Shown: positions 8,761 through 16,804 of the stretch, piece by piece
Position numbering within the stretch: position 1 is the first letter of the stretch
Layout of the letters: each line of letters starts with the position of its first letter
Assembly (NCBI GenBank): GCA_963833885.1
Contig: CAWHZU010000003.1
Span: forward strand, 124,001-188,000
Length of the DNA stretch: 64,000 nt
Source: JASHPR01 sp963833885
GTDB lineage: Bacteria > Actinomycetota > Actinomycetes > Streptosporangiales > Streptosporangiaceae
Reading direction: 5' to 3'
Program-made: the position numbers and the translations under genes
The notes under the pieces: generated by a model
The model's database searches: none
The model's input: only the letters and a program-made list of their open reading frames with translations
Told to the model about the DNA's origin: nothing

Positions 8761-10419
8761 ATGGCTGAGTACTTCGACCTCGGCAGCCACGGCCGTCCGG
8801 TCACGACCACGTCTGCGGACGCGCAGCAATGGTTCGACCGCGGGCTCACCTGGGCGTACGCGTTCAACCACGAGGAAGCGGTGCGCTGCTTCGAGCGCGC
8901 GATCGAGCAGGATCCCGGGTGCGCGATGGCGCACTGGGGCATCGCGTACGCGATCGGGCCCAACTACAACAAGGCCTGGGACGCGTTCGACCCGGTTGAC
9001 CTGTCCACCTCCCTGGAGCGCGGCCACGCTGCCGTGCAGCGGGCGATCGGCAGCCTCGACGGCGCGAGCGCGGCCGAGGCCGGCCTGGTGCACGCGATGG
9101 CGGCCCGCTTCCCCTCGGCCGCCCCGCCGGTGGCCGAGGCTGAGTGGAACGAGGGATACGCGGACGCGATGCGCGGCGTCTACGCCGCCCACCCCGGCGA
9201 CCTGGACGTGGCGGCGCTGTTCGCTGACGCGCTGATGAACGTGACCCCGTGGCAGCTGTGGGACCTGCGCTCCGGCACCCCGGCCGAGGGCGCTCACACC
9301 GCCGAGGCCATGGACGTGCTGGAACGGGCCGTCGGCCTGCCCGGCGGCCGGTCGCACCCGGGTGTGCTGCACATGTACATCCACCTGATGGAGATGTCGC
9401 CGCAGCCGGAACGGGCGCTGCGGGCGGCCGACTGGCTGCGGAAACTGGTCCCGGACGGCGGCCACCTGCAACACATGCCGACCCACATCGACGTGCTGTG
9501 CGGCGACTACCGCAGCGTGGTCCGGTCGAACTCGGCGGCGATCGCCGCCGACGAGAGGTTCGCCGCCCGGGAGGGCGCGATGAACTTCTACACGCTCTAC
9601 CGGGCGCACGACTACCACTTCAAGATCTACGGGGCGATGTTCCTCGGCCAGTCCGAGACCGCGCTGGAGGCGGCCGGCCAGCTCGCGGCGGCCTTGCCCG
9701 AGGAACTGCTCCGGGTCGAGGTCCCGCCGATGGCCGACTGGCTCGAGGGCTTCGTGCCGATGAAGCTGCACGCGCTGATCCGCTTCGGCCGCTGGCAGGA
9801 GATCATCGACACGCCGCTGCCCGACGACGCGGCTCTCTATTCGGCCACGACCGCGATGACGCACTACGCCAAGGGGGTCGCGTTCGCCGCGACCGGGCGC
9901 CTGGACGAGGCGGAGGACCAGCGGCTGCTGTTCGCGGCCGCGGTTGCCCGGGTGCCGGATTCCAGGACCGTGTTCAACAACACCTGCCTGGACATCCTGG
10001 CCGTCGCCTCGGCCATGCTCGACGGGGAACTCGAATACCGTGCGGGCAAGGTCGACACGGCGTTCGCGCACCTGCGCCGGGCGATCGAGCTCGACGACGG
10101 GCTGCCCTACGACGAGCCGTGGGGATGGATGCAGCCGGTCCGGCATGCGTACGGCGCGCTGCTGCTCGAGCAGGGCCGGGTCGAAGAGGCCGAGGCCGTC
10201 TACCGCGCGGACCTGGGCCTCGACGACACGCTGCCGCGGGCGAACCAGCATCCCGGCAACGTCTGGAGCCTGCACGGCTACCACGAGTGCCTGGTGCGGC
10301 TCGACAAGACCGAGCAGGCAAGGATCATCCGGCAGCAGCTCGACCTCGCCGCCGCCCAGGCCGACGTCCCCATCAACGCCTCGTGCGCCTGCCGCCTCAG
10401 CACGATGCCGCGTACTTAA
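8761..10419 (+). CDS. TPR-repeat protein with conserved His motifs
   Basis: 552-residue protein built of helical tetratricopeptide-like repeats; clear TPR units lie near residues 20-55 (DRGLTWAYAF, AVRCFERAIEQDP) and near 440-500. The middle contains two His-rich stretches, HPGVLHMYIHLMEMSP (about 201) and HLQHMPTHIDVLCGDY (about 237), whose spacing could form a metal site; this is inference. There is no signal peptide or membrane segment, so it is cytosolic. It starts 8 bases after ligase 2 and closes the operon, which suggests a scaffold or chaperone role for the ligase/SDR pathway. I know relatives only as tetratricopeptide proteins of unknown function. Confidence 0.8.
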   Translation: MAEYFDLGSHGRPVTTTSADAQQWFDRGLTWAYAFNHEEAVRCFERAIEQDPGCAMAHWGIAYAIGPNYNKAWDAFDPVDLSTSLERGHAAVQRAIGSLDGASAAEAGLVHAMAARFPSAAPPVAEAEWNEGYADAMRGVYAAHPGDLDVAALFADALMNVTPWQLWDLRSGTPAEGAHTAEAMDVLERAVGLPGGRSHPGVLHMYIHLMEMSPQPERALRAADWLRKLVPDGGHLQHMPTHIDVLCGDYRSVVRSNSAAIAADERFAAREGAMNFYTLYRAHDYHFKIYGAMFLGQSETALEAAGQLAAALPEELLRVEVPPMADWLEGFVPMKLHALIRFGRWQEIIDTPLPDDAALYSATTAMTHYAKGVAFAATGRLDEAEDQRLLFAAAVARVPDSRTVFNNTCLDILAVASAMLDGELEYRAGKVDTAFAHLRRAIELDDGLPYDEPWGWMQPVRHAYGALLLEQGRVEEAEAVYRADLGLDDTLPRANQHPGNVWSLHGYHECLVRLDKTEQARIIRQQLDLAAAQADVPINASCACRLSTMPRT

Positions 10420-10448
10420 TCGCGCGGTTCGGCATCCCAGTGGGCGAA

Positions 10449-10475
10449 GGTATCACCATGGTATGCTTCTGGTAT
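10449..10475. promoter_or_regulatory. Triple GGTAT direct repeat, probable toxin-antitoxin operator
   Basis: GGTAT occurs at 10449, 10460 and 10471, exactly 11 bases apart, so the copies lie on one face of the helix. The last copy runs into the antitoxin start codon at 10474. Ribbon-helix-helix antitoxins commonly repress their own promoter through such phased short repeats; the binding is inferred. Confidence 0.5.
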
Positions 10476-10701
10476 GACTACGAAGCTCGCTGTGAGCCTG
10501 CCAGACGAACTGGCGGAGCAGGCGCGCCAGGCTGTGCGCGAAGGCCGGGCAGCGTCGGTCAGTGCCTACATCGCCGATGCCATGGCGCAGTCAGCCCGGA
10601 CCAGGTCAATCGCCCGCCTAGTCGCTGACATGCGGGCCGAGGACGGGCCGCCGGACGAGGAAGACTACGCGTGGGCTCGCCGAGCGCTCGGGGTCGAGTG
10701 A
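10474..10701 (+). CDS. Antitoxin, ribbon-helix-helix type (VapB-like)
   Basis: 75-residue small acidic-tailed protein. The N-terminal part (TKLAVSLPDELAEQARQAV) has the beta-strand/helix pattern of ribbon-helix-helix DNA-binding antitoxins, and the C-terminal part (EDGPPDEEDYAWARRAL) is the likely toxin-neutralising arm. It overlaps the following PIN-domain toxin by 4 bases (GTGA), the usual antitoxin-first arrangement. It would neutralise the toxin and repress the operon through the phased GGTAT repeats at its start. No recruitment to the catabolic island is implied. Confidence 0.85.
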   Translation: MTTKLAVSLPDELAEQARQAVREGRAASVSAYIADAMAQSARTRSIARLVADMRAEDGPPDEEDYAWARRALGVE

Positions 10702-11078
10702 CCGGCGTCATCACCTTTGATACCGGGGCCCTCATCGCGATCGAGCGCCGCAGCAGGCGGATGCAGGCCCTATTAGAGGAGATCGACCGGCGGGACTGGC
10801 GGGTCGCCATCCCTGCGGGAGCAGTTGCCCAGGCTTGGCGCGGCGGATCGCGGCAGGCGCGGATCGCAGTGCTGCTCAGCGACGAGCGCACCGAGGTAGT
10901 GCCGCTGGACGACCCGACAGCTCGCGCTGTCGGGCTGCTATGCGGTAGGTCCGGCCACGCCGATGTCGTCGATGTCTCCGTCGCATTCTGCGCGCGGCAG
11001 CGCAACCTGCACGTTGTAACCTCCGACCCGGAGGACTTGCGGGCCGTCGACGACGCCCTCATCCTGCACGTGCCGTGA
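10698..11078 (+). CDS. PIN-domain ribonuclease toxin (VapC-like)
   Basis: 126-residue PIN-fold endoribonuclease. The acidic metal-binding residues are visible as Asp in ITFDTGALIAIE near the start, Asp in HADVVDVSVAF near residue 92 and Asp in VVTSDPEDL near 112. VapC-type toxins cut tRNA or rRNA when free of antitoxin. The GTG start at 10698 overlaps the antitoxin stop and gives a PIN domain of normal length. The gene ends 39 bases before the convergent zinc-finger gene. All catalytic acids appear intact, so the module is probably functional. Confidence 0.85.
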   Translation: MTGVITFDTGALIAIERRSRRMQALLEEIDRRDWRVAIPAGAVAQAWRGGSRQARIAVLLSDERTEVVPLDDPTARAVGLLCGRSGHADVVDVSVAFCARQRNLHVVTSDPEDLRAVDDALILHVP

Positions 11079-11117
11079 GCCAGCCAGAACTCTGGCAGGC
11101 CTCTGCAGATCGCGGGG

Positions 11118-11786
11118 TCAGTGCCCGGCCTGGACGCTGGCATCGGTGATGGCCTGGGCGTTCGCCGCGGCGAGCGTGAGGAATGACCCAGCGCGGCCTA
11201 AGGTCTCGCCGATCGCGTGACCTGCTAGCTGCTCCTGGTACCCGCGGTGTCTTGCCCTCTCCCACGCTCCCCGGCGTGACGGCAGCGAGGGCGACGTCGG
11301 CTCTGGCACTGGCCTCCAGGTCCAGCCGGTGACCCACCGCTCCGCGGCGCGCACGTCGGCCGGGCCGGGCTCGATGATCTCGCCGAGATCTCCGTCGCCG
11401 CCGATGCGATTGCGGACGAAACGCAGACCTGTCAGGGTTCCCTCGACCAGTTCGCGTTGTGCGGGAGCCTGGCTTGCCATCACGCTGTCGTAGGCCGCCG
11501 GATGATGGCGCACCAGCGTGGCGTCGACGATGGTGATCCGCCACACCGCCTCGCTGATAACGGTGAATCCGCGCGGCTCGTCGGCTGCTGCGACCCGGGA
11601 CAGCCGCTGCGTGGCGTCGGTCATCGCGGTGACCGACCACACCAGTGCGCTCGCCGCGGCCGCCAGGTCCCCCGCATGCTCGCGGTTCCACGCGGCCCGG
11701 CAAGGCGCCGAGCAGAACCGGTCGTGCTCGCGCCGCGGCACGAACGAAGTGCCGCACTGCTCACACTTCCGGGTGTCGGCTGCCAT
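11118..11786 (-). CDS. Zinc-finger protein of unknown function
   Basis: 222-residue protein. Four cysteines at residues 8, 11, 25 and 29 (CEQC...CSAPC) form a treble-clef or MYND-like zinc finger similar to those at the ends of small nucleic-acid-binding proteins. The rest is mostly helical with a conserved-looking VRNRIG and TGWTWRP stretch. A GGAGGG sequence lies 9 bases upstream of the ATG at 11786; the earlier ATG at 11795 touches that ribosome-binding site and is less likely. I do not know its role; its position beside a toxin-antitoxin module is typical of accessory genes. Confidence 0.7.
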   Translation of the reverse strand: MAADTRKCEQCGTSFVPRREHDRFCSAPCRAAWNREHAGDLAAAASALVWSVTAMTDATQRLSRVAAADEPRGFTVISEAVWRITIVDATLVRHHPAAYDSVMASQAPAQRELVEGTLTGLRFVRNRIGGDGDLGEIIEPGPADVRAAERWVTGWTWRPVPEPTSPSLPSRRGAWERARHRGYQEQLAGHAIGETLGRAGSFLTLAAANAQAITDASVQAGH

Positions 11787-11806
11787 GTGGTCCATCCCTC
11801 CAACCC

Positions 11807-11822
11807 TTACCGATGCGGGTAA
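11807..11822. promoter_or_regulatory. Small inverted repeat upstream of zinc-finger gene
   Basis: TTACC and GGTAA flank a 6-base spacer, 21 bases upstream of the zinc-finger protein's start. The 197-base gap between this gene and the divergent MFS gene should contain both promoters; this is the only symmetric element I see in it. Confidence 0.3.
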
Positions 11823-11983
11823 ACGCAAGATGTCCGACTCTAAGAGACGCCTCCCGATCATCTTGTGTTCACTTCTCGTTCATCATCAAGTCGGTGGTAT
11901 GTCGACTGACCTCGTTAATTTCGTCACAAAAGCAGAACGCGGCCCGCCATCAGGCAGGCGGCCTCTGCGGCGAGGGGGATGCG

Positions 11984-13352
11984 GTGACCGAGATCCGGGC
12001 CAGGGAACTGATCGCCGAACTGGACGAAGCGTCGCTGAGCAGGGTCCACATGCGGGCGGTGCTCGCATCGGGGATGGGGTTCTTCACCGACGCCTACGAC
12101 CTGTTCGTCATCGGGGTCGCCTCCGCGCTGATCACCAAGGACTGGGGCCTGAGCCCGGGGCATCTCGCCCTGCTCAACTCCACCATGCTGTTCGCCGCGT
12201 TTGTCGGCGCGTTCGTGTTCGGGCGGTTCGCCGACGTGATTGGCCGCAAGCACGTGTACTGGCTGGTCGCAGCCATCACGATTGTCGGGGCGCTGGGGTC
12301 GGCGTTCGCGCCGTCGTTCTGGGTGCTGATCGGTTTCCGATTCGTGCTCGGGTTCGGCGTCGGCGGTGACTACCCGGTCAGCGCAGTGATGGTGAGCGAG
12401 TACGCCAACCGCAAGGACCGCGGCAAGCTGGTCGGGATGGTGTTCGGCACCCAGGCGCTTGGGCTGATCATCGGCCCGCTGGTCGCTCTGGCCCTGCTCG
12501 GCGGCGGGCTCGGCGACGACACCGTGTGGCGCATCCTGCTCGGTGTCGGCGCCCTCCCGGCCGCGGGAGTGATCTACCTGCGCACCCGGATGCCCGAGTC
12601 CCCGCGCTACCAGATCCAGGTGCGAGGCAAGGCGAAGCAGCAGATGGGGCTGCGGACATTCCTCACCGACCGCCGGTGGCTGATCATGCTGGCGGGCACG
12701 GCCGGGACCTGGTTCCTGCTCGACTACGCCTATTACGGAAACACGATCTCCACCCCGCAGATCCTGACCCTGATCTCGCCGAGCGCCTCCACCATGACCA
12801 AGATCGCCATCCAGCTGGCCATCTTCGTGGTCGCGGCGGTGCCGGGCTACATACTCGCGATCGCCCGGCTGGACAAGATCGGGCACCGGCGGCTCCAGCT
12901 GTTCGGGTTCGCGGCGATGAGCCTGTGCTTCCTCATCATCGCGGCGATACCCGGCATGACCACCATGGTCGTCCCGTTCCTGCTGGTGTACGGGGTGAGC
13001 TACTTCTTCACCGAGTTCGGCCCCAACATGACCACGTTCGTCATGCCCAGCGAGCTGTACCCGGTCGACATGCGCGCCACCGGGCATGGCATCTCGGCTG
13101 GCATCGGCAAGCTTGGCGCCTTCATCGGCGTCTTCCTGTTCCCGCTGCTGAACGACTGGTTCGGGCTCCGTGGCACGCTGCTGCTCACCGCAGGGATAGC
13201 AGCAAGTCGGCTTCGCGCTCACCCTGGTGCTGCCCGAGCCGGCCGGACGCAGCCTCGAAGACATGCCGCTGGGCCGTCGTGAAATGGGCGCCCCGGCGCT
13301 CAGCCTGGCCGGCCAGCAGCAGTCCGCGGAAGGTCCTGCCTCGGCTGCCTGA
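11984..13352 (+). pseudogene. MFS transporter with late frameshift (metabolite:H+ symporter type)
   Basis: Twelve-helix major facilitator carrier of the sugar/phosphate/metabolite symporter branch: N-terminal DAYDLFVIG, the loop GRFADVIGRKHVYW, RFVLGFGVGGDYPVSA and RMPESPRY are typical. GTG 11984 follows GCGAGGGGGA. Reading frame breaks near 13202, inside the last helix: the original frame runs on to 13282 in an unrelated sequence, whereas the +1 frame gives the expected ending VGFALTLVLPEPAGRSLEDM and stops at 13352. One extra base explains this. Only the final helix and tail are affected, so either the gene is freshly damaged or this is a sequencing error. It probably imported the island's substrate or a related carboxylate. 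Confidence 0.75.
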
Positions 13353-13358
13353 CACCGG

Positions 13359-14189
13359 TCATCTCAGCATGGCGCCGGCATCGAGCGGCAGGCCTACCCC
13401 GGTGATGAAGCGCGCCTCGTCGGAGGCGAGGAACAGCGCGGCGTTGGCGACGTCGTGCGGCTCGATCCAGGGCGTCGGCAGCACGTTCCACCGCAGGTAG
13501 TGGTTGCGCACCTCCTCCTCAGTCGCCCCGGGATGGCCGATGAGATTGTCCATGTACTGCTGGCTGGTCACCATGTCGGTGAGCACCACGGTGGGGTCGA
13601 CCGAGTTGACGCGCACGCTGTACTCGGCCAGCTCGAGCGCGAACGCGCGCACCAGCCCGAGCACGCCGTGCTTGGCCGCGGTGTAGTGCGCGAACTGGCG
13701 GTTGGCCCGGTGGCTGAGCACGGAGCCGATGAAGACCATCGCTCCGCTCCGCTGGCTGATCATCTGGGGGCTGACCGCCTTGGCGATCTGCCAGACGCCC
13801 TTGAGGTTGACGGCCAGCATCGCGTCCCACTGATCGTCGGTCAGCTCCCAGGCGCTGCCCCAGGAGTCGATGCCGGCGGCGGCCACCAGTATGTCGACCG
13901 AGCCAAGCTCGCGGACGGTACTGGCGACCGCCGCGCGCATCGCCTCACCGTCCCTGACGTCCGCCACCAGCGGGAGGCACCGGCGGCCGAAAGACCGAAC
14001 TGCGCTTGCTGTGTCCTCCAGCTGGCGGGTGCTGCTCGGCTCGTAGGGCACCGTGGGCATCGCCGCGCCGATGTCCAGCGCCGCGATGTCGGCGCCTTCC
14101 TCGGCCAGCCGCAACGCGCAGGCGCGGCCGATGCCGCGCGCCGCGCCGGTCACCACGGCCACCCGGCCGGCAATCCGTCCCGCGGTCAT
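13359..14189 (-). CDS. SDR oxidoreductase, mycofactocin-dependent type
   Basis: 276-residue short-chain dehydrogenase. It has TGAARGIGRA (cofactor loop), AAAGID, the catalytic Ser in IGSVLSHRA and Tyr-Lys in HYTAAKHG. The stretch after the second strand, ALDIGAAMPTVPYEPSS followed by a GRR segment, is the characteristic insertion of the mycofactocin-associated SDR family, whose members hold NAD tightly and pass electrons to mycofactocin. Its ATG overlaps the stop of the NTF2-like gene, so it is the last gene of the dehydratase operon. It probably oxidises an alcohol formed in, or fed to, this pathway. Mycofactocin biosynthesis genes are not in the window. It ends 6 bases from the convergent MFS gene. 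Confidence 0.85.
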   Translation of the reverse strand: MTAGRIAGRVAVVTGAARGIGRACALRLAEEGADIAALDIGAAMPTVPYEPSSTRQLEDTASAVRSFGRRCLPLVADVRDGEAMRAAVASTVRELGSVDILVAAAGIDSWGSAWELTDDQWDAMLAVNLKGVWQIAKAVSPQMISQRSGAMVFIGSVLSHRANRQFAHYTAAKHGVLGLVRAFALELAEYSVRVNSVDPTVVLTDMVTSQQYMDNLIGHPGATEEEVRNHYLRWNVLPTPWIEPHDVANAALFLASDEARFITGVGLPLDAGAMLR

Positions 14190-14608
14190 GACGACGTTCC
14201 CGCGTGGAGCCGGCAGGCCGCATTGGCGGCGTCGAGGGCGTCGTCGCGGTAGTCCTCCACGACCTCGCACGTGTGCTTGTGGTAGATCAGCCCGTCGTCG
14301 TTGACCCAGTACACGTCGACGCCGAACTCCCGGCACTTGCGCCCCTCGGCCCGGATCGTGTAGCTCGCGGTGGTCTCGCTGACGATGACGTCGCCATGAG
14401 CCGCGCGGAAGGTGCGGGTCAGCACGTAGTCGTCGAGGCTGTCGAACCACTCGGCCGGGTGGTCGTGCACCTCCTTCGGGGTGAGCACCCGGCTGCCGAA
14501 CTTGGTCCGGGCCTCGGGCGCATACAGCGCCGCCACACCGGCCGTGTCATGGGCCTGATAAAGCCGCTCGACGTTCCGCACCCAGGCCTCCGGGTCCGCC
14601 ACTGCCAT
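14186..14608 (-). CDS. SnoaL/NTF2-like protein
   Basis: 140-residue alpha+beta cone-fold protein of the SnoaL-like group. The N-terminal helices (VERLYQAHDTAGVAALYAPEA) and the strand pattern (VSETTASYTIRAEGRKCREFGVDVYWVNDDGLI) are typical. Such proteins act as isomerases, hydratases or ligand-binding partners. It lies between the diol dehydratase reactivase and the mycofactocin-type SDR, and overlaps the SDR start by 4 bases. It could process the dehydratase product or assist the SDR; the sequence does not decide this. Confidence 0.75.
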   Translation of the reverse strand: MAVADPEAWVRNVERLYQAHDTAGVAALYAPEARTKFGSRVLTPKEVHDHPAEWFDSLDDYVLTRTFRAAHGDVIVSETTASYTIRAEGRKCREFGVDVYWVNDDGLIYHKHTCEVVEDYRDDALDAANAACRLHAGTSS

Positions 14609-14659
14609 TTGACGTCCTTCCTCTCGGTGTTTATTGCCAGTTCGTGTTCGTTGCGAGCC

Positions 14660-16420
14660 TCAGCCGCCGTCGCCCGCCATTGCTAGGCCGAGCGCGGCGG
14701 CGTAACGGTGGCCGGGCGACGGGCCGGGCAGTGTGGCACCGACGTTGCCCCGGCCGGCCGCCACACCGTCCGGGAGCGAACGCAGCAGCACCCCGAGCAG
14801 CTCCTCGTCGGCGGCCGGGCCGCCAACGATCAGGATCTGCTCCGGCCGCGTTTCGTGTCCGGCCAGGGCGCGCCGCAGGTTCACCGCGATCACGGCCTGC
14901 TTCAGCCGGAGCCGGACGGCCCGCCACTCCGCCGGGCTGCGGCCGCGGTCGAACGACAGCAGCCCTGCCGGGCCCATCACCGCGAGCGTGCCCGCCGCCG
15001 AGGGCGGAGCAGAACGACTGAGGAACCCATGGGTGCCGTCCTCGGCCTCAAACCGCTGGCCGCCGTCCACGCGCAGGGACGGGCCCCGCTTGATCCACTC
15101 CGCCGCGGCGCGGGATGCGCCGAGCGTTTCGGCGATCGCGGCGGTGAGGAGGTCGCCCGCCCCCGCCGCCACGACCTCGGCATCCGGGGTGATGACGTCG
15201 ATCGTGCCCGCGCCAAGGTCCACCACGACGGCGTCCGGCCGGGCGCCGGGGGTGGTGAGCGCCCCGCGGCGTGCGGCGGCCGGCTCGGTCCCGGCGATGC
15301 TCACCGGGCAGCCGAGCAGCTCGGCCAGCTGGCCCGCGTGGTCGGTGCCGGCCTCCATGCGGTCCAGCGACGCGGCCACGACCGACCGGCCCAGGCTGCC
15401 CTGCCGCGCCGTCGCCACGTCGGCCACGGCGGCCAGGTCCACCGCGAACAGGTCGTCCACCCCGGCCGCAATAGGGTCGTGGGGCCCACGCTGTTCCTCT
15501 AGCAGCAGCGCGGGTCCCACCACACTGCTGAGGGGGGCCGGGTTGGCGTCGGCGTAGGCACCGGTGCCGTAGCCGGTGACCGCACCGACCGGCCAGCCGG
15601 CCAGCAGAGCGCAGGCTTCGCGCAGCGGGATCCGCTCCCCGCGCGCCTCGATCCACGGCTCCGCGCGTGGGCGGGAGCCCGGCTCGGCCGCCGATTCGGC
15701 GAGGCCGATCACCGCGTTCGAGTAGTCCACCAGGGAGCGGCTCAGGGTGATCGCGTCGGCGGCCTCGGCGTCGCCTAGCGCGAACGCCGCGGCGAGCGCG
15801 ACCGGGTCGGTGAGCAGCGTCAGCGGCTGCCCCGGCGCCCTGACCTCGACCGCTATCAGCGGGCACGCCGCCACCCCGGACACGTCGACCTGGTCGATCA
15901 CGGGCACGCGGGAGTCGATGCGGTTGGCGATCAGCACCCCCTCGTCGCTCGCCACGAGCACCGCCTCGATCGGCACCCCGGCTCCGGCCAGGCCGCGCAG
16001 CAGCTCCGCGGCCGAGGCGTAGCCGAGCCCCGGCGGGACCACGGCGACGAACGGGGGCGCCGTCGGCGGATTCTGCGGCGCGCTGTCGAGCCACAGCGGG
16101 ACCCCGACGCAGCTCCCGCTGCCGCCGGGGGTCGCAACGCCGGCGGCGAGCAGCCGCAGCCGTCCGGTCGACGGCGGGATCGCAGGAACGGTCAGCGTGG
16201 TCGTGTCCACCGCCCGCAGGGGCGCGATCCTGGCCTCGTCCACCCGCCAGCCGTGACGGCGCTCGAGCCTGCGGACCAGCGCGGCGGCGCCGCGCAGCGA
16301 CTCGGCCGACCCCTTACGTCCCCTCGTCGGCAGCCGGTCCACGCCGAGCAGTCGGCCGTCGGCCAGCACGGCGACCTCCGTGGTCGCATTGCCGACATCC
16401 ACTCCCGCGATGATCGGCAC
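14660..16420 (-). CDS. Diol dehydratase reactivase, large subunit
   Basis: ATP-dependent chaperone that releases damaged cobalamin from coenzyme-B12 diol dehydratase, 586 residues (family about 605-610). The actin-like ATPase fold shows GVDVGNATTEVAV at the N-terminus, the second phosphate loop VVDLGAGTIDVI near residue 390 and a final AVNLRRALAGHE...IVGGPAADEELL segment matching DdrA/PduG. GTG 16420 is chosen because the family begins with this I-A-G-x-D-x-G strand. It follows the small dehydratase subunit by 12 bases. The usual small partner (DdrB/PduH, about 120 residues) is not found in this operon or elsewhere in the window. Confidence 0.9.
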   Translation of the reverse strand: MPIIAGVDVGNATTEVAVLADGRLLGVDRLPTRGRKGSAESLRGAAALVRRLERRHGWRVDEARIAPLRAVDTTTLTVPAIPPSTGRLRLLAAGVATPGGSGSCVGVPLWLDSAPQNPPTAPPFVAVVPPGLGYASAAELLRGLAGAGVPIEAVLVASDEGVLIANRIDSRVPVIDQVDVSGVAACPLIAVEVRAPGQPLTLLTDPVALAAAFALGDAEAADAITLSRSLVDYSNAVIGLAESAAEPGSRPRAEPWIEARGERIPLREACALLAGWPVGAVTGYGTGAYADANPAPLSSVVGPALLLEEQRGPHDPIAAGVDDLFAVDLAAVADVATARQGSLGRSVVAASLDRMEAGTDHAGQLAELLGCPVSIAGTEPAAARRGALTTPGARPDAVVVDLGAGTIDVITPDAEVVAAGAGDLLTAAIAETLGASRAAAEWIKRGPSLRVDGGQRFEAEDGTHGFLSRSAPPSAAGTLAVMGPAGLLSFDRGRSPAEWRAVRLRLKQAVIAVNLRRALAGHETRPEQILIVGGPAADEELLGVLLRSLPDGVAAGRGNVGATLPGPSPGHRYAAALGLAMAGDGG

Positions 16421-16432
16421 CCGATAAGCCCG

Positions 16433-16804
16433 TCATGCGCAGAGCCCTCGGCGGGCGTATACCTCCGCCGCCTCCGCGAGCAGCGCGGCGCAGCGCGGCA
16501 GCCCGCGCCCCTCAAGGTCGCTGGCGAGCTCGGCCAGCCGCTCGGGCGTGGACCGGCCCGGTCGCAGTGCGTCGTAGATCGCCAGGACCTCCTCGTCGGG
16601 GAGGCGAGTCAGCTCGGCGGCGCGGCGCAGGTTCTCCGCGAGCTGCGGGTTCGCGTGCGCGGCCGCAATGTCCGCCTGCCGCTCCAGGGTCTCGGGATGG
16701 ATCCGCAGGTCCGAGACACCGAGCTCGCCGCGGCGGACCGCTTCGAGCGTCAGCTCGCCGGTCTCCCGCCCGGACAGCGCACGCACCACCGGATCGCCGG
16801 TCAT
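16433..16804 (-). CDS. Diol dehydratase small subunit
   Basis: 123-residue small subunit of coenzyme-B12-dependent diol/glycerol dehydratase. Recognisable by SGRETGELTLEAVRRGEL, SDLRIHPETLERQAD, NPQLAENLRRAAELT and DALRPGRSTPERL, nearly the PduE consensus. The Klebsiella and Salmonella homologues carry a roughly 20-50-residue N-terminal extension that lowers solubility and can act in encapsulation; it is absent here. The ATG overlaps the stop codon of the large/medium fusion gene (ATGA), so the subunits are produced together. Confidence 0.93.
   Translation of the reverse strand: MTGDPVVRALSGRETGELTLEAVRRGELGVSDLRIHPETLERQADIAAAHANPQLAENLRRAAELTRLPDEEVLAIYDALRPGRSTPERLAELASDLEGRGLPRCAALLAEAAEVYARRGLCA

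Noticed and set aside
11984..13352. Programmed frameshift in the MFS gene
   Set aside because: No slippery heptamer or following hairpin is seen at 13195-13210; a mutation or sequencing error is simpler.
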